Positions 43,076 through 51,899 of a DNA stretch of 64,000 nucleotides are shown here, one piece after another (position 1 is the first letter of the stretch; each line of letters opens with the position of its first letter). This stretch comes from Neptunicoccus cionae (GTDB lineage Bacteria > Pseudomonadota > Alphaproteobacteria > Rhodobacterales > Rhodobacteraceae). The translations under genes and the position numbers were made by a program. The stretch is taken from positions 1-64,000 of the forward strand of contig NZ_PKOJ01000005.1 of the NCBI RefSeq assembly GCF_002860325.1, in the 5' to 3' direction. Below the pieces are notes generated by a model. The model had not been told where the DNA came from. It saw only the letters and a list, made by a program, of their open reading frames with translations, and searched no databases.

Positions 43076-44563
43076 ATGCTAGACCAAGCTCAAATCGATG
43101 CCCTGCGAGCAGAGATCATTCCGCCGCAAACCCAATTGATTGATGGCAAGAAGACGGCAGCTTCGAACGGCGGTGTGCGGGATGTGTTTAGCCCGATCGA
43201 CGGGAGCATGCTCACGACGATTGCTGAAGGAACGTCAGCGGATGTGGACGCAGCTGTTGCCGCTGCGAAGAAGGCTTTCAATGATGGCCGCTGGTCGCGT
43301 ATGGCACCGGCCAACCGTAAACAGATCCTTTATCGCTTTGCAGACCTCATTCAACAACATGCGCTCGAACTGGCAGTCCTCGGTGTCCGCGACAACGGCA
43401 CTGAAATCAGTATGGCCATCAAGGCCGAACCGGGTCTTGCTGCGCAAAATATCCGATACTACGCAGAGGCCATCGACAAAGTGGCAGGCGAGATTGCGCC
43501 AACGCCAGAAGGAACTCTAGCCTTAGTCCACCGCGAACCTGTTGGTGTTGTTGGCGTGATTGTACCGTGGAATTTCCCCCTGATGATCGGGACGTGGAAA
43601 ATTGCACCAGCCCTAGCTGCGGGAAATTCAATAGTCATGAAGCCAGCAGAGAGCGCGTCACTTTCACTATTGAAGCTAGCGGCACTTGCCCAAGAGGCTG
43701 GCTTGCCCGATGGAGTGTTGAATGTGGTCACGGGCGCGGGCGCTGTGGTTGGCGAAGCAATCGGGTTGCACATGGATGTCGATGTCCTTGCGTTTACTGG
43801 ATCGGGTGCCACCGGCCGCAGGTTATTGCAATATTCGGCGGCTTCAAACATGAAGCGCTGTTACCTCGAGCTTGGTGGCAAATCTCCCAACGTCGTATTT
43901 TCCGACGCCCCCGATCTGGAAATGGCTGCGATCGCTGCGGCTAACGGAATCTTTCGCAACTCCGGTCAAGTCTGTATTGCAGGCTCACGCCTTCTTGTTG
44001 AGCGTTCGATCCACGCAGAGTTTACGAAGCGCGTTGTCGAGATCGCCGAAGCTCTGAAGATTGGCGATCCCTTAGATACAACCACTGAAATTGGTGCTGT
44101 CCACAGTGAAACACAGTTGGCACAGAACCTAGACTTCGTCCTTAAAGCCGAAGCCGAAGGCGCAAAGCGCCTTACTGGCGGCGAGCGGGTACTCCAAGGC
44201 ACCGGCGGCACATACATGTCACCCACAGTTTTGGACAATGTGACCCCTGAGGCATCTGTCTTTCGCAACGAAGTGTTCGGACCGGTTCTTACGGTCAAGC
44301 CGTTTGATACGCCCGAAGAAGCGATCCACCTGGCGAATGCTACAGAGTTTGGCTTGTCGGGAGCGGTCTGGACCTCGGACCTTTCGACGGCACATCGGCT
44401 CACAATGGGGATCAAGTCGGGGATGTTGCACGTCAACACCTACGGCGGATCTGATATCACCATCCCGATGAGCGGCATGAAGCAGTCTGGTAACGGAGTG
44501 GATAAATCCCTCCATGCGCTGGACAAATATGTGGACCTCAAATCAGTGTGGATGAAAATCTGA
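43076..44563 (+). CDS. NAD(P)-dependent aldehyde dehydrogenase
   Basis: This 495-residue ALDH has the nucleotide block 'VGVVGVIVPWNFPLMIGTWK', 'AGNSIVMKPAESASLSLLKL', 'AFTGSGATGRRLLQYSA', general base Glu in 'KRCYLELGGKSPNVVFSDAP' and catalytic Cys in 'IFRNSGQVCIAGSRLLVERS'. I use the ATG at 43076 (GGGGAA upstream), which gives the usual family length. It oxidises an aldehyde to an acid and may follow the aminotransferase. The stop overlaps the start of a broken metallo-hydrolase gene (TGATG), so the two were one operon. Confidence 0.92.
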   Translation: MLDQAQIDALRAEIIPPQTQLIDGKKTAASNGGVRDVFSPIDGSMLTTIAEGTSADVDAAVAAAKKAFNDGRWSRMAPANRKQILYRFADLIQQHALELAVLGVRDNGTEISMAIKAEPGLAAQNIRYYAEAIDKVAGEIAPTPEGTLALVHREPVGVVGVIVPWNFPLMIGTWKIAPALAAGNSIVMKPAESASLSLLKLAALAQEAGLPDGVLNVVTGAGAVVGEAIGLHMDVDVLAFTGSGATGRRLLQYSAASNMKRCYLELGGKSPNVVFSDAPDLEMAAIAAANGIFRNSGQVCIAGSRLLVERSIHAEFTKRVVEIAEALKIGDPLDTTTEIGAVHSETQLAQNLDFVLKAEAEGAKRLTGGERVLQGTGGTYMSPTVLDNVTPEASVFRNEVFGPVLTVKPFDTPEEAIHLANATEFGLSGAVWTSDLSTAHRLTMGIKSGMLHVNTYGGSDITIPMSGMKQSGNGVDKSLHALDKYVDLKSVWMKI

Positions 44564-45071
44564 TGTCAAAAACCCAAGATCAAATTGTGCTCCTCGGCGT
44601 AAAAGGCGGCCCTGCCATTCGACAGGGCGGTGCGATGCCAACATCAACGCTATTGCAATTCGCAGGGCAGAACATCGTCCAGTAACAGATTGTTTTGCGC
44701 TACGCTTCGAAGCGTAGCGCAAAAGTGTCGTCTTCTCTGCCGACACCTGCTATTTCCCGCCTTTGGCTGATTTCGCGAAAGGCGCGACTGTGATGGTGCA
44801 TGAAGCCATGCTGATCGCCGGCATCGACAAACTGGTCGCCCGAACACCGGGTGCTAACAGATTACGCGAACACCTGATTGCATCTCATACCCCGGCTGAA
44901 GACGCCGGCCGCATCGCGTCATCCGCTAAGGTGGGAACTTTGGTTCTTAATCACCTCGTACCAGCAGACGATCCCGAATTTGCGGAACGTGACTGGCTGC
45001 GCGAGGTTTCGCAAACGTGGAGTGGACCGATCACGATTGGGAGCGATGGATTAAGAATTCCGATTTGCTGA
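44563..45071 (+). pseudogene. Metallo-beta-lactamase-fold hydrolase gene with an internal deletion
   Basis: The first 40 codons (44563-44685) give 'QIVLLGVKGGPAIRQGGAMP' and end in a stop, matching the N-terminus of RNase Z/arylsulfatase-like hydrolases (LLGTKGGPxxRxGxxMPTS). A downstream part, in frame from about 44724 to 45071, gives 'VVFSADTCYFPPLADFAKGA', 'TVMVHEAM', 'REHLIASHTPAEDAGRIASS' and 'VGTLVLNHLVPADDPEFAER', the family C-terminus. The central part with the HxHxDH zinc motif, roughly 190 residues, is missing. A perfect 32-bp palindrome sits at the junction. The coupled position after the dehydrogenase suggests the intact enzyme once belonged to that pathway. Confidence 0.82.
44693..44724. 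repeat. Perfect 32-bp palindrome at the pseudogene junction
   Basis: The half-site TTTTGCGCTACGCTTC is followed at once by its exact complement, with no loop, centred between 44708 and 44709. It separates the two remaining pieces of the hydrolase gene. The arms end in TTTT and AAAA and no further T-run follows, so it is not a classic terminator in either direction. Confidence 0.9.
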
Positions 45072-45115
45072 TCCGAAGTTTAAAAGCCTCAACCCAAGGC
45101 CGAAGGAGGAAACCA

Positions 45116-45892
45116 TCAAGATGGAAATTGGTCCGGAGAACTCCCACCCCTTAACGCAGTTAGTCGCTGCGCGGCCGCTTTTACTTGCTCTTCAATAAAG
45201 GCCTTTCGTTCAGTGGTCGCGCGACTTGTTGGAAGGGAAATTGCAACCGCACCACAGACCTTACCGTTGGGCCCGAAATAGGGAGCGGCAATACCTAGGA
45301 CATCATCGCAGTAGGTCCCATCAGAATAGGCGGCGCCGGTTTTTCGGATCAGCTCGAGCATTTTAGAAATCTCATCAGGATTTATGATCGTTCCTTCTGT
45401 ATGCATTTCAAGCTCTTGATCCAGTGCCTTTTTAACAGTGTCTGGTGAAGAAAAAGCGAGGTATGCGAGACCGGAGGCGGTAGCATGAAGCGGCAAGGAT
45501 TCACCTGGTTCAATGATTATCCGATTAATCTGATTACTTTGAACTACTCCAATATTCGCTAGCAATTCACCTGCAATTAATGAAGCATGAGCAGTCTCTT
45601 CTGTCGCGTCTTTGAGATCTCTCAAAACGGTGTTCACAGCCTCTGTTAGCGGAAAACTCGCTTCACGAAGATGCGAGAACCGGAGAAATGCTGGTCCCAG
45701 AAGGTACTCTCGTGACACCTGATCTTGCTCAACGAAACCTTTTACCTCAAGGGCTGACAGAAATCTCTGGGTTGTAGCTTTGTGATAGCCGGAAAGTTTG
45801 GAAAACTCGCTCAGGCCGATGGTCGGACGTCGTTCATTGAAGAAATCAATCAGTGACAGGGCCTTGAGGACAGTAGAAGGGCCGGCGTTCAT
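45116..45892 (-). CDS. IclR-family transcriptional regulator
   Basis: This 258-residue protein has a winged HTH (about 5-70: 'VLKALSLIDFFNERRPTIGL', 'LSGYHKATTQRFLSALEVKG') and a GAF-like effector domain (about 80-250: 'PGESLPLHATASGLAYLAFS', 'GAAYSDGTYCDDVLGIAAPY'). It is convergent with the hydrolase pseudogene and is the only regulator near the tct/aminotransferase/ALDH genes, so it may control them. The effector is unknown. Confidence 0.88.
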   Translation of the reverse strand: MNAGPSTVLKALSLIDFFNERRPTIGLSEFSKLSGYHKATTQRFLSALEVKGFVEQDQVSREYLLGPAFLRFSHLREASFPLTEAVNTVLRDLKDATEETAHASLIAGELLANIGVVQSNQINRIIIEPGESLPLHATASGLAYLAFSSPDTVKKALDQELEMHTEGTIINPDEISKMLELIRKTGAAYSDGTYCDDVLGIAAPYFGPNGKVCGAVAISLPTSRATTERKAFIEEQVKAAAQRLTALRGGSSPDQFPS

Positions 45893-46099
45893 GAATCATC
45901 ACTCCTAATTCTCCGGTGGCTAACCAATGAGATCGTTTGCACTTTGAAGGATATAAACGTCTTTCGCAAGATATGAACCAGTATCTCAATATGTGTGAAG
46001 ATAAGAGATAGCCGTCGAAAGCCAAGAAAATTACCTTACCAAGTCCCTTTAGTCTGTCCTACCTGTAAACCGAGTTGAATTGACCTTTGGTTTCAGCGA

Positions 46100-46420
46100 A
46101 GACTCTTGCTCTTCTGCCCATTTACTACGCCACCAGAGATAACGCTACCCGCCACCGATTGGGACATCGGCTTCAACGAAGCGCCAGTTTACACTTGCCC
46201 TGCGGAGGAGCTTTTCGCTTCGCTTTGTTAGGCCAAACGAGCCCTGCTGTATCCAGCGACAAGACAGTCGACCGGGCAACCCTGTTCCGCGCTTGTCCAA
46301 AAGATCTGGAACAGCGGATAGTGCAGATACCATTGTACGGCACAAAGAATGATTTCACGCGGAAATTGATGATACTTGAACAGAGAGTCACGCGGCAGGG
46401 CGAATTTCGAATGCGCCAAA
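46100..46420 (-). pseudogene. Degraded IS6-family transposase, N-terminal half
   Basis: Fragments in different minus-strand frames read 'FKYHQFPREIILCAVQWYLH', then 'CRWIQQGSFGLTKRSEKLLR' and 'RASVNWRFVEADVPIGGG', a stop, and 'RYLWWR'. These line up with the transposase at 4.2-4.9 kb ('HRFPREVILCAVRWYL', 'YRWVQKFAPELTKRTERYLR', 'WHVDETYIRVGGRWRYLWRA'). At least one frameshift and one stop are present, the first catalytic Asp region is altered (VEAD for VDET), and the C-terminal half is missing. No terminal repeat is found nearby. Confidence 0.75.
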
Positions 46421-46593
46421 ACCCGACAAAGGGCTCAGATATAGCGAAAATCCCGTCTATGTTCTGTTCATTAAGAAAATTCGCAATTCGTGCCGAACAA
46501 ACGGAGCTCCAGCACTCTCGGTTTCGGACAATGGACCCTTATAATAACAGAACCTCAGATGTTCGCAGGGCCGACCGAACCGCTTACGCTCTT

Positions 46594-47982
46594 TTATTCG
46601 GCGGCGTGTAATGTGGCTGTTTGCGCCGCTGCGTGTTTTGGCCATGTGACAAGAACGATAGCGCATCCGGTTATACCATTCTCGGTAATGCTGTGTGCCA
46701 GCGACGACACTGTTGCACGCACATGCCGCTCGTTCTTTTTGGAAACGTCAGCGCAAATATCGACCCTGCTTTCAGCGGGAATCCCCTGACGGATCCAGTG
46801 CTCGGCAAGACGGGCGGCCTGTCGCACGGACATATAAAGCGCTGTCACCGTGCCTGGCCCTGACAGGCGTGTTCCGTTTGGCACCGGATCATCGGCACAA
46901 CCTGTGCCTGTGGCCAGAACCAGCGTGTCGGCAATTCCGCGTTGTGTCAGGCTTCGGGTCAGGCTGGCGCCTGCGGCGCAGGCCGCGGTGACGCCGGGCA
47001 CGATCTCGACCGGAATATTTGCAGCGTCAGCGGCGGCGATTTCTTCGCCCGCACGGCCGAAAACGCCGGGATCACCGGATTTCAATCGTACCACGCGGCG
47101 GCCCTTGCGCGCCTCGGCAACGATCACGCTGTTAATGCGGTCTTGGGGCCATTGATGGGCACCAACGTGTTTGCCGACAAAAACCCGTTCCGCATCACGG
47201 CGGGCAAGCTCCAGCACCTCTGTATCAACAAGTCTGTCGTAGAAGATCACATCCGCTTCCTGCAACCGCTGCACGGCCCGCAGGGTCAGAAGATCCCGTG
47301 CTCCCGGTCCTGCTCCGACCAATGCGATATGGCCGGTATCTGTGGATTCCGGTGCTCCCCCGCTCCGGATGGCAGATTTGATGTCACGGGTGGCCTGACG
47401 TTCAGCACCCCGCACCCAGTTGTCTCTTGGTCCGCCTTTGAAAACCCATGCCCAGAACGCACGGCGCCCTGTCTCGGGAATATTGCGGCTGACACTGGGC
47501 CGCAGCCGTCCTGCCAGTGCGGCAAGCCCGCCAAGGGTTTGGGGCAGGATGTGTTCCAGTCGGGTCTTGATTTCGCGGGTCAGGACAGGAGCGGTACCTT
47601 CGCTGCCGATGGCGACGATGATCGGGTCGCGATCCACGATGGCAGGAGTCGTCATGTCACAGAGTTCGGGTTGGTCCACCACATTCACAATGCAACCTGC
47701 GGCTTTGGCGAGCGTATGGGCGGCCCGGTCCAGAGCAGGGCAACCTGTGGCGACAAAAACCATCGCTGCCCCGTCGAGAACACCGGCGGACAGTTCGGGT
47801 TCATGCTGTGCCCGTCCATGCCGGACCAGATCGGACAGTTCGTCCTCCAGCCGCAATGCGACGATTACAAGCGTCGCATCCGTTTTCAGCAAAAGCCGGA
47901 CCTTTTGCGCCGCTGTTTCGCCGCCACCGATAATGACAACCCGTCGCCCCGAAGTGCGGATAAACATGGGAAAGGCTTTCAT
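46594..47982 (-). CDS. cysG: Siroheme synthase (uroporphyrinogen-III methyltransferase / precorrin-2 dehydrogenase / ferrochelatase)
   Basis: This 462-residue fusion has an N-terminal CysG_N part (about 1-205: 'RRVVIIGGGETAAQKVRLLL', 'PVLTREIKTRLEHILPQTLG') and a C-terminal SAM-dependent methyltransferase (about 215-455: 'IALVGAGPGARDLLTLRAVQ', 'ADVIFYDRLV', 'VVRLKSGDPGVFGRAGEE', 'VEIVPGVTAACAAGASL'). The start is the ATG after AAAGGAGACATTCC. It makes siroheme, the prosthetic group of the nitrite reductase encoded in the same operon. It is the last gene of the nitrate assimilation unit. Confidence 0.93.
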   Translation of the reverse strand: MKAFPMFIRTSGRRVVIIGGGETAAQKVRLLLKTDATLVIVALRLEDELSDLVRHGRAQHEPELSAGVLDGAAMVFVATGCPALDRAAHTLAKAAGCIVNVVDQPELCDMTTPAIVDRDPIIVAIGSEGTAPVLTREIKTRLEHILPQTLGGLAALAGRLRPSVSRNIPETGRRAFWAWVFKGGPRDNWVRGAERQATRDIKSAIRSGGAPESTDTGHIALVGAGPGARDLLTLRAVQRLQEADVIFYDRLVDTEVLELARRDAERVFVGKHVGAHQWPQDRINSVIVAEARKGRRVVRLKSGDPGVFGRAGEEIAAADAANIPVEIVPGVTAACAAGASLTRSLTQRGIADTLVLATGTGCADDPVPNGTRLSGPGTVTALYMSVRQAARLAEHWIRQGIPAESRVDICADVSKKNERHVRATVSSLAHSITENGITGCAIVLVTWPKHAAAQTATLHAAE

Positions 47983-47995
47983 GGAATGTCTCCTT

Positions 47996-48943
47996 TTATG
48001 CTGCTTTGCCAAAGGGGCGCGTGTCCCAAAGGGATCGGGCGAATTCTGCGCTGTTCTTCACCCCGAGACTGTCGAGCGCGGCTGCCGCAGTGCCGGTGAT
48101 GACATCGGCTTCAAAATCTGTCGGGGCGGTCGGGTCCCACGGCTTTGTCGCTGTATCCTGTGTTTCGTTAAGGCGGCGTGTTTCAGGGCGGATCGCCGGA
48201 TAGATGCCGTCCCACGGGACACCAGCGCGAAGGCCGAAACCTGCTATATCTTTTGCGGGATGGCGTTCGAATTCCCCGCCACCGCCTTTGATTACGGTCA
48301 GGTTTTCCCAGCCCAGAAGTGCGGCGGCATCTGCTTGCAACAGCCGGTATGACGGGTGAAATACACCCTGAACACTGGCAGGTGCCGCGCCGGGGTTGAG
48401 CATGCGACAGACAGTGTTAATGCACGACCGCAATCCGAGCACCGACCGCAGGTTTAACAAATGGAACAGGGCAGGATGTGCGACTTCCAAGGGCAGATAG
48501 GCGATGCCGTCCCGTTCCAACATCTGCGCTGCGGCGTCCAGCGTGTCGGCCGTCCCGATGCCAGCGTCCTGCAACCCTTTGCGGATTTTCACGTCCTGAC
48601 CGTTCCAGCCGTGGAGCAGGACTTTATGGCCCGCCTGCGCCACCAGTTTTGCAGAGAGCAGAAACCACGGCGCGCCACGGGTCCGTCCGGCAGCATAGCT
48701 TGGCCAGTCCAGATCAACCTGTGGCAGGGCGGGCAGGTTGCCTTGCGCGGCAGAGACCAGTCCTGCGATTTCCTGCGCGGTTTCGCCTTTCATACGTAAC
48801 AACATCAACAGCGCCCCTATGGCTTCGGGTGCGGTGTCAGGGTCCAGCATGTCGCACATTGCGTCGCGGGCTTCATCCTGTGTCAGGGAACGGGATCGTC
48901 CCGGACCGCGCCCGAGGGTGCGCACATGTTCGGCAAGGCTCAT
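47996..48943 (-). CDS. TrpD2/YbiB-like 'glycosyl transferase family' protein in the nas operon
   Basis: This 315-residue protein resembles anthranilate phosphoribosyltransferase: an all-alpha N-terminus ('LTQDEARDAMCDMLDPDTAP', 'AIGALLMLLRMKGETAQEIA') and a PRPP-binding-type core. The TrpD motif GTGGD is replaced ('QVDLDWPSYAAGRTRGAPWF'), so it is probably not a tryptophan enzyme. TrpD2-type homologues bind nucleic acid. It is coupled by ATGA to nasA and lies 13 bases before cysG, hence it is co-transcribed with nitrate reduction. Its role there is unknown. Confidence 0.8.
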   Translation of the reverse strand: MSLAEHVRTLGRGPGRSRSLTQDEARDAMCDMLDPDTAPEAIGALLMLLRMKGETAQEIAGLVSAAQGNLPALPQVDLDWPSYAAGRTRGAPWFLLSAKLVAQAGHKVLLHGWNGQDVKIRKGLQDAGIGTADTLDAAAQMLERDGIAYLPLEVAHPALFHLLNLRSVLGLRSCINTVCRMLNPGAAPASVQGVFHPSYRLLQADAAALLGWENLTVIKGGGGEFERHPAKDIAGFGLRAGVPWDGIYPAIRPETRRLNETQDTATKPWDPTAPTDFEADVITGTAAAALDSLGVKNSAEFARSLWDTRPFGKAA

Positions 48944-51573
48944 TGGGCGGCTTCCTTCTGGTTAAGGCCCTGTAACAAGGTGGCGATTTCCGGCCTGCAA
49001 GACCCGCAATTTGTGCCTGCGCCAAGGGCCTCGCCTACGTGATCCACACTCAGTAATCCTTGCAGCTCGATGGCGTTAACAATGGTGTTCACACCGATGC
49101 CAAAACAGGAGCAAAGGATCGGACCGGGGTTTGGCGCATCGCTTCTGTTGCGGCCCGACAGGGCATCCGGTGCAGGTGTGCCGGGCAGGGCGGTCAGATA
49201 ATCGCGCATCACGGCCACCGGAGTTGTCGATACAAACAACGCGCCGCTTAACACTCCGTCCTTGCTCAGAACGATGCGGGCAGTGCCCCGTTTGGCGTCT
49301 ATTATGGAAGACACTTCGCATCTGGTGGTGCCAAACAGGCGTTGTGCTTCGCTCACCCAGTCCTCAACAGTGTCTGCACCGGCCAGCTCTGCGCGATAGC
49401 CTTGTGTTGTGCGTGCCAGTGCCCAATAGTCGCTGTTCAATGCCATCGGCCCGCTTGAGACAGCAAAACCGTACCAGCGTGCGCGGTAGGGTTTTACATC
49501 CACCACGCTCGCCTTGCTTTCTGGTTGGCCTGACACCGGATCACAAGCCGCCGCAACCAACGCATCCACCCGCGCAGAGGGTGCGGTCTCGCCGGTCCAG
49601 TGAATGGGCGCAAAAACCTGCCCCCGCTGTACCCCGTCGGTGACAAGGGCGCGCAATATGGCGGTGCCTGTGGGGCCGGTCAGGCGTAACAGATCCGCCG
49701 GACCGATCCCCAGATCGCGGGCGTCATCGGGGTGGATTTCAACAAAAGGCTCCGCGAGATGGGCCGACAGCCGCGGGCTTAGTCCGGAGCGCGTCATCGT
49801 ATGCCACTGGTCCCGCGTACGTCCGGTGTTCAGGCGGTAGGGAAACCGTCGGGTCGTTCGCGCGGCAGGGGGTTTCCAAGTGACCGGCAGCAGGCGGGCC
49901 TTGCCATCAGCGTGATAAAAGCCCCCGTCAGCAAAAAAACGTCCGCCACGGCGGGACTTGGACACCGGCCAGGATTGCGGTTCAAGATCCGCATAACCGG
50001 AGTCCGAAATCGCCGCCAGTCCGGAGATGTCGAAATCCCGTCCGAACTGCCCTGCGATGCCTGACAATGCCGCGTGTTCGCGGAAAATCTCAGCCTCGTT
50101 GGCATAATCAAAGGCCTTAACAAAGCCCATACGCCTGCCAACTTCGGCAAGGATATCCCAGTCGGGGCGTGCTGTTCCGGGGGCGGGCAGGGCGCGTCTC
50201 TGGCGGCTGATGGTGCGATCGGAGTTGGTGACGGTGCCATCCTTTTCCGCCCAGGCGGTGGCAGGCAGCAGGACATCCGCCAGCCGCGCCGTGTCTGTCT
50301 GGCCGGTGATGTCGTTGACGACCGTGAAGGGGCAGTTTGCGATGGCATCGCGTACGCTGTCGGCCTCGGGCATGGTGACGGCGGGATTGGTGTGAATGAT
50401 CCAAAGGGCCTTGATCTCTCCGCTGGCCACAGCCCGAAACATATCAACAGCTTTCAGCCCCGCCCTGTCCGGTATTGCCGGCGCCTCCCAGAACTGCCGC
50501 ACGGCAGAGCGATGATCGGCGTTTTCCAGATCAAGATGGCAGGCCAGCATATTGGCAAGGCCACCGACCTCGCGTCCTCCCATAGCGTTGGGCTGGCCGG
50601 TCACTGAAAACGGGCCCATCCCAGGCTTGCCGATACGCCCCGTGGCCAGATGACAGTTCAGGATGGCATTGACCTTGTCCGCCCCCGAAGTGGACTGGTT
50701 CACGCCTTGGGAATAGACTGTCACAACCTTTCGGGTGCGCGCCCAAAGATCGCAGAACGCTTCAATTTCGGCTTCGGACAATCCGGTTTGTGATGGGGTG
50801 TCCTGACGGGCAGCTTCAAGGGCGGTGTCAAACCCTGTGGTACGGGTCAGATAGTCCTGATCCACCGCGCCCTTTTCGTGTAGCGCGACCAGCAGTCGGT
50901 TGAACAGGGCCACATCCGAACCGGGCTGCAAGGCAAGATGCATGTCTGCTTCGTGGCAACTGGCGGTCCGGCGCGGATCTATCACAACGATCTTTGTGCC
51001 GCGCATCTTGCGGGCGGCCAGCAGGCGCTGGTGCAGGACCGGATGGCACCATGCAAGGTTGGAACCGACCAGCACCACCAGATCGGCTTCGTCAATATCT
51101 TCATAGGTTCCCGGAACGGTGTCGCTACCAAAGGCGCGTTTGTGTCCCGCGACGGATGACGCCATGCAAAGCCGTGAATTTGTGTCGATATTCGCCGACC
51201 CGATGAACCCCTTCATCAGTTTGTTGGCGACATAGTAATCTTCTGTCAGCATCTGGCCGGACACATAGAAGGCAACACTGTCGGGGCCGTGTTCTGCGAT
51301 TGACTGTGAAAACCTGTCAGCCACATGTTGCAGGGCTGTGTCCCAATCCGAAACCTTCCCGTTCATAAGGGGTGCCCGCAGGCGGCCCTGTAGTCCGACG
51401 GTTTCGCCAAGGGCGGATCCTTTGGAACACAAACGCCCGAAGTTTGCGGGGTGATCCGGATCGCCCTGCACGTCAAGGCCACCCAGACCGTCAGGCCGCA
51501 ACAACACACCGCAGCCAACCCCGCAGTACGGACAGGTCGAGCGGACCGCAGGCGCCTTTGTCCCGTCCATCAA
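48940..51573 (-). CDS. nasA: Assimilatory nitrate reductase catalytic subunit
   Basis: This 877-residue molybdopterin enzyme reduces nitrate to nitrite in the cytoplasm. An N-terminal [4Fe-4S] motif lies in 'STCPYCGVGCGVLLRPDG' and 'NFGRLCSKGSALGETV'. The Mo-bisMGD domains follow ('GSANIDTNSRLCMASSVAGH', 'PGMGPFSVTGQPNAMGGREV'), then a C-terminal dinucleotide-binding domain. The last 70 residues form a BFD-like [2Fe-2S] domain ('LCSCFGIGVNTIVNAIE', 'GTNCGSCRPEIATLL') that would accept electrons. It overlaps nirD and the next gene by ATGA each. In Paracoccus the equivalent enzyme (NasC) shares electrons with NasB through a Rieske protein. Confidence 0.95.
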   Translation of the reverse strand: MMDGTKAPAVRSTCPYCGVGCGVLLRPDGLGGLDVQGDPDHPANFGRLCSKGSALGETVGLQGRLRAPLMNGKVSDWDTALQHVADRFSQSIAEHGPDSVAFYVSGQMLTEDYYVANKLMKGFIGSANIDTNSRLCMASSVAGHKRAFGSDTVPGTYEDIDEADLVVLVGSNLAWCHPVLHQRLLAARKMRGTKIVVIDPRRTASCHEADMHLALQPGSDVALFNRLLVALHEKGAVDQDYLTRTTGFDTALEAARQDTPSQTGLSEAEIEAFCDLWARTRKVVTVYSQGVNQSTSGADKVNAILNCHLATGRIGKPGMGPFSVTGQPNAMGGREVGGLANMLACHLDLENADHRSAVRQFWEAPAIPDRAGLKAVDMFRAVASGEIKALWIIHTNPAVTMPEADSVRDAIANCPFTVVNDITGQTDTARLADVLLPATAWAEKDGTVTNSDRTISRQRRALPAPGTARPDWDILAEVGRRMGFVKAFDYANEAEIFREHAALSGIAGQFGRDFDISGLAAISDSGYADLEPQSWPVSKSRRGGRFFADGGFYHADGKARLLPVTWKPPAARTTRRFPYRLNTGRTRDQWHTMTRSGLSPRLSAHLAEPFVEIHPDDARDLGIGPADLLRLTGPTGTAILRALVTDGVQRGQVFAPIHWTGETAPSARVDALVAAACDPVSGQPESKASVVDVKPYRARWYGFAVSSGPMALNSDYWALARTTQGYRAELAGADTVEDWVSEAQRLFGTTRCEVSSIIDAKRGTARIVLSKDGVLSGALFVSTTPVAVMRDYLTALPGTPAPDALSGRNRSDAPNPGPILCSCFGIGVNTIVNAIELQGLLSVDHVGEALGAGTNCGSCRPEIATLLQGLNQKEAAQ

Positions 51574-51899
51574 GCCGCGCTCCGCTTGGCCAGTTCGGTG
51601 CCGTCGAGCAAAATGCGGCCGTCTCGTACTTCAACGGGGAATGTGGGAATTGAAGCGTCTTCGCCCTGTGCCTGCCCGCTGTTCAGGTCGAACACCCAGT
51701 TGTGCAAGGGACAGGTCACGGACTGACCGTGGATGATCCCTTCCGATAAGGGCCCGCCCTTATGTGGACACAGGTTAGAGGCTGCAAATACTTCCTGCAG
51801 GCCGGTCCGGAAGATCGCAACACAGCCAAGGGCTGTCTTGATCTTGCGGGCCCCGCGCAGGGGGATGTCCTCTATGGCGCCTACGTCGATCCAGTTCAT
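51570..51899 (-). CDS. nirD: Nitrite reductase small subunit / Rieske ferredoxin (NirD/NasG-like)
   Basis: This 109-residue Rieske-fold protein starts at 51899, inside the nirB end (ATGA overlap). Unlike enterobacterial NirD, it keeps full cluster ligands: CxH in 'NLCPHKGGPLSEG' and CxxH in 'SVTCPLHNWVFDLNSG'. It should therefore hold a [2Fe-2S] cluster and carry electrons between NirB and the nitrate reductase, as described for NasG of Paracoccus. An upstream in-frame start lies within nirB and is rejected. Confidence 0.9.
   Translation of the reverse strand: MNWIDVGAIEDIPLRGARKIKTALGCVAIFRTGLQEVFAASNLCPHKGGPLSEGIIHGQSVTCPLHNWVFDLNSGQAQGEDASIPTFPVEVRDGRILLDGTELAKRSAA

Noticed and set aside
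44693-44724. 32-bp palindrome read as the terminator of the ALDH gene
   Set aside because: No T-run follows on either strand, no loop, and it sits inside the pseudogene.
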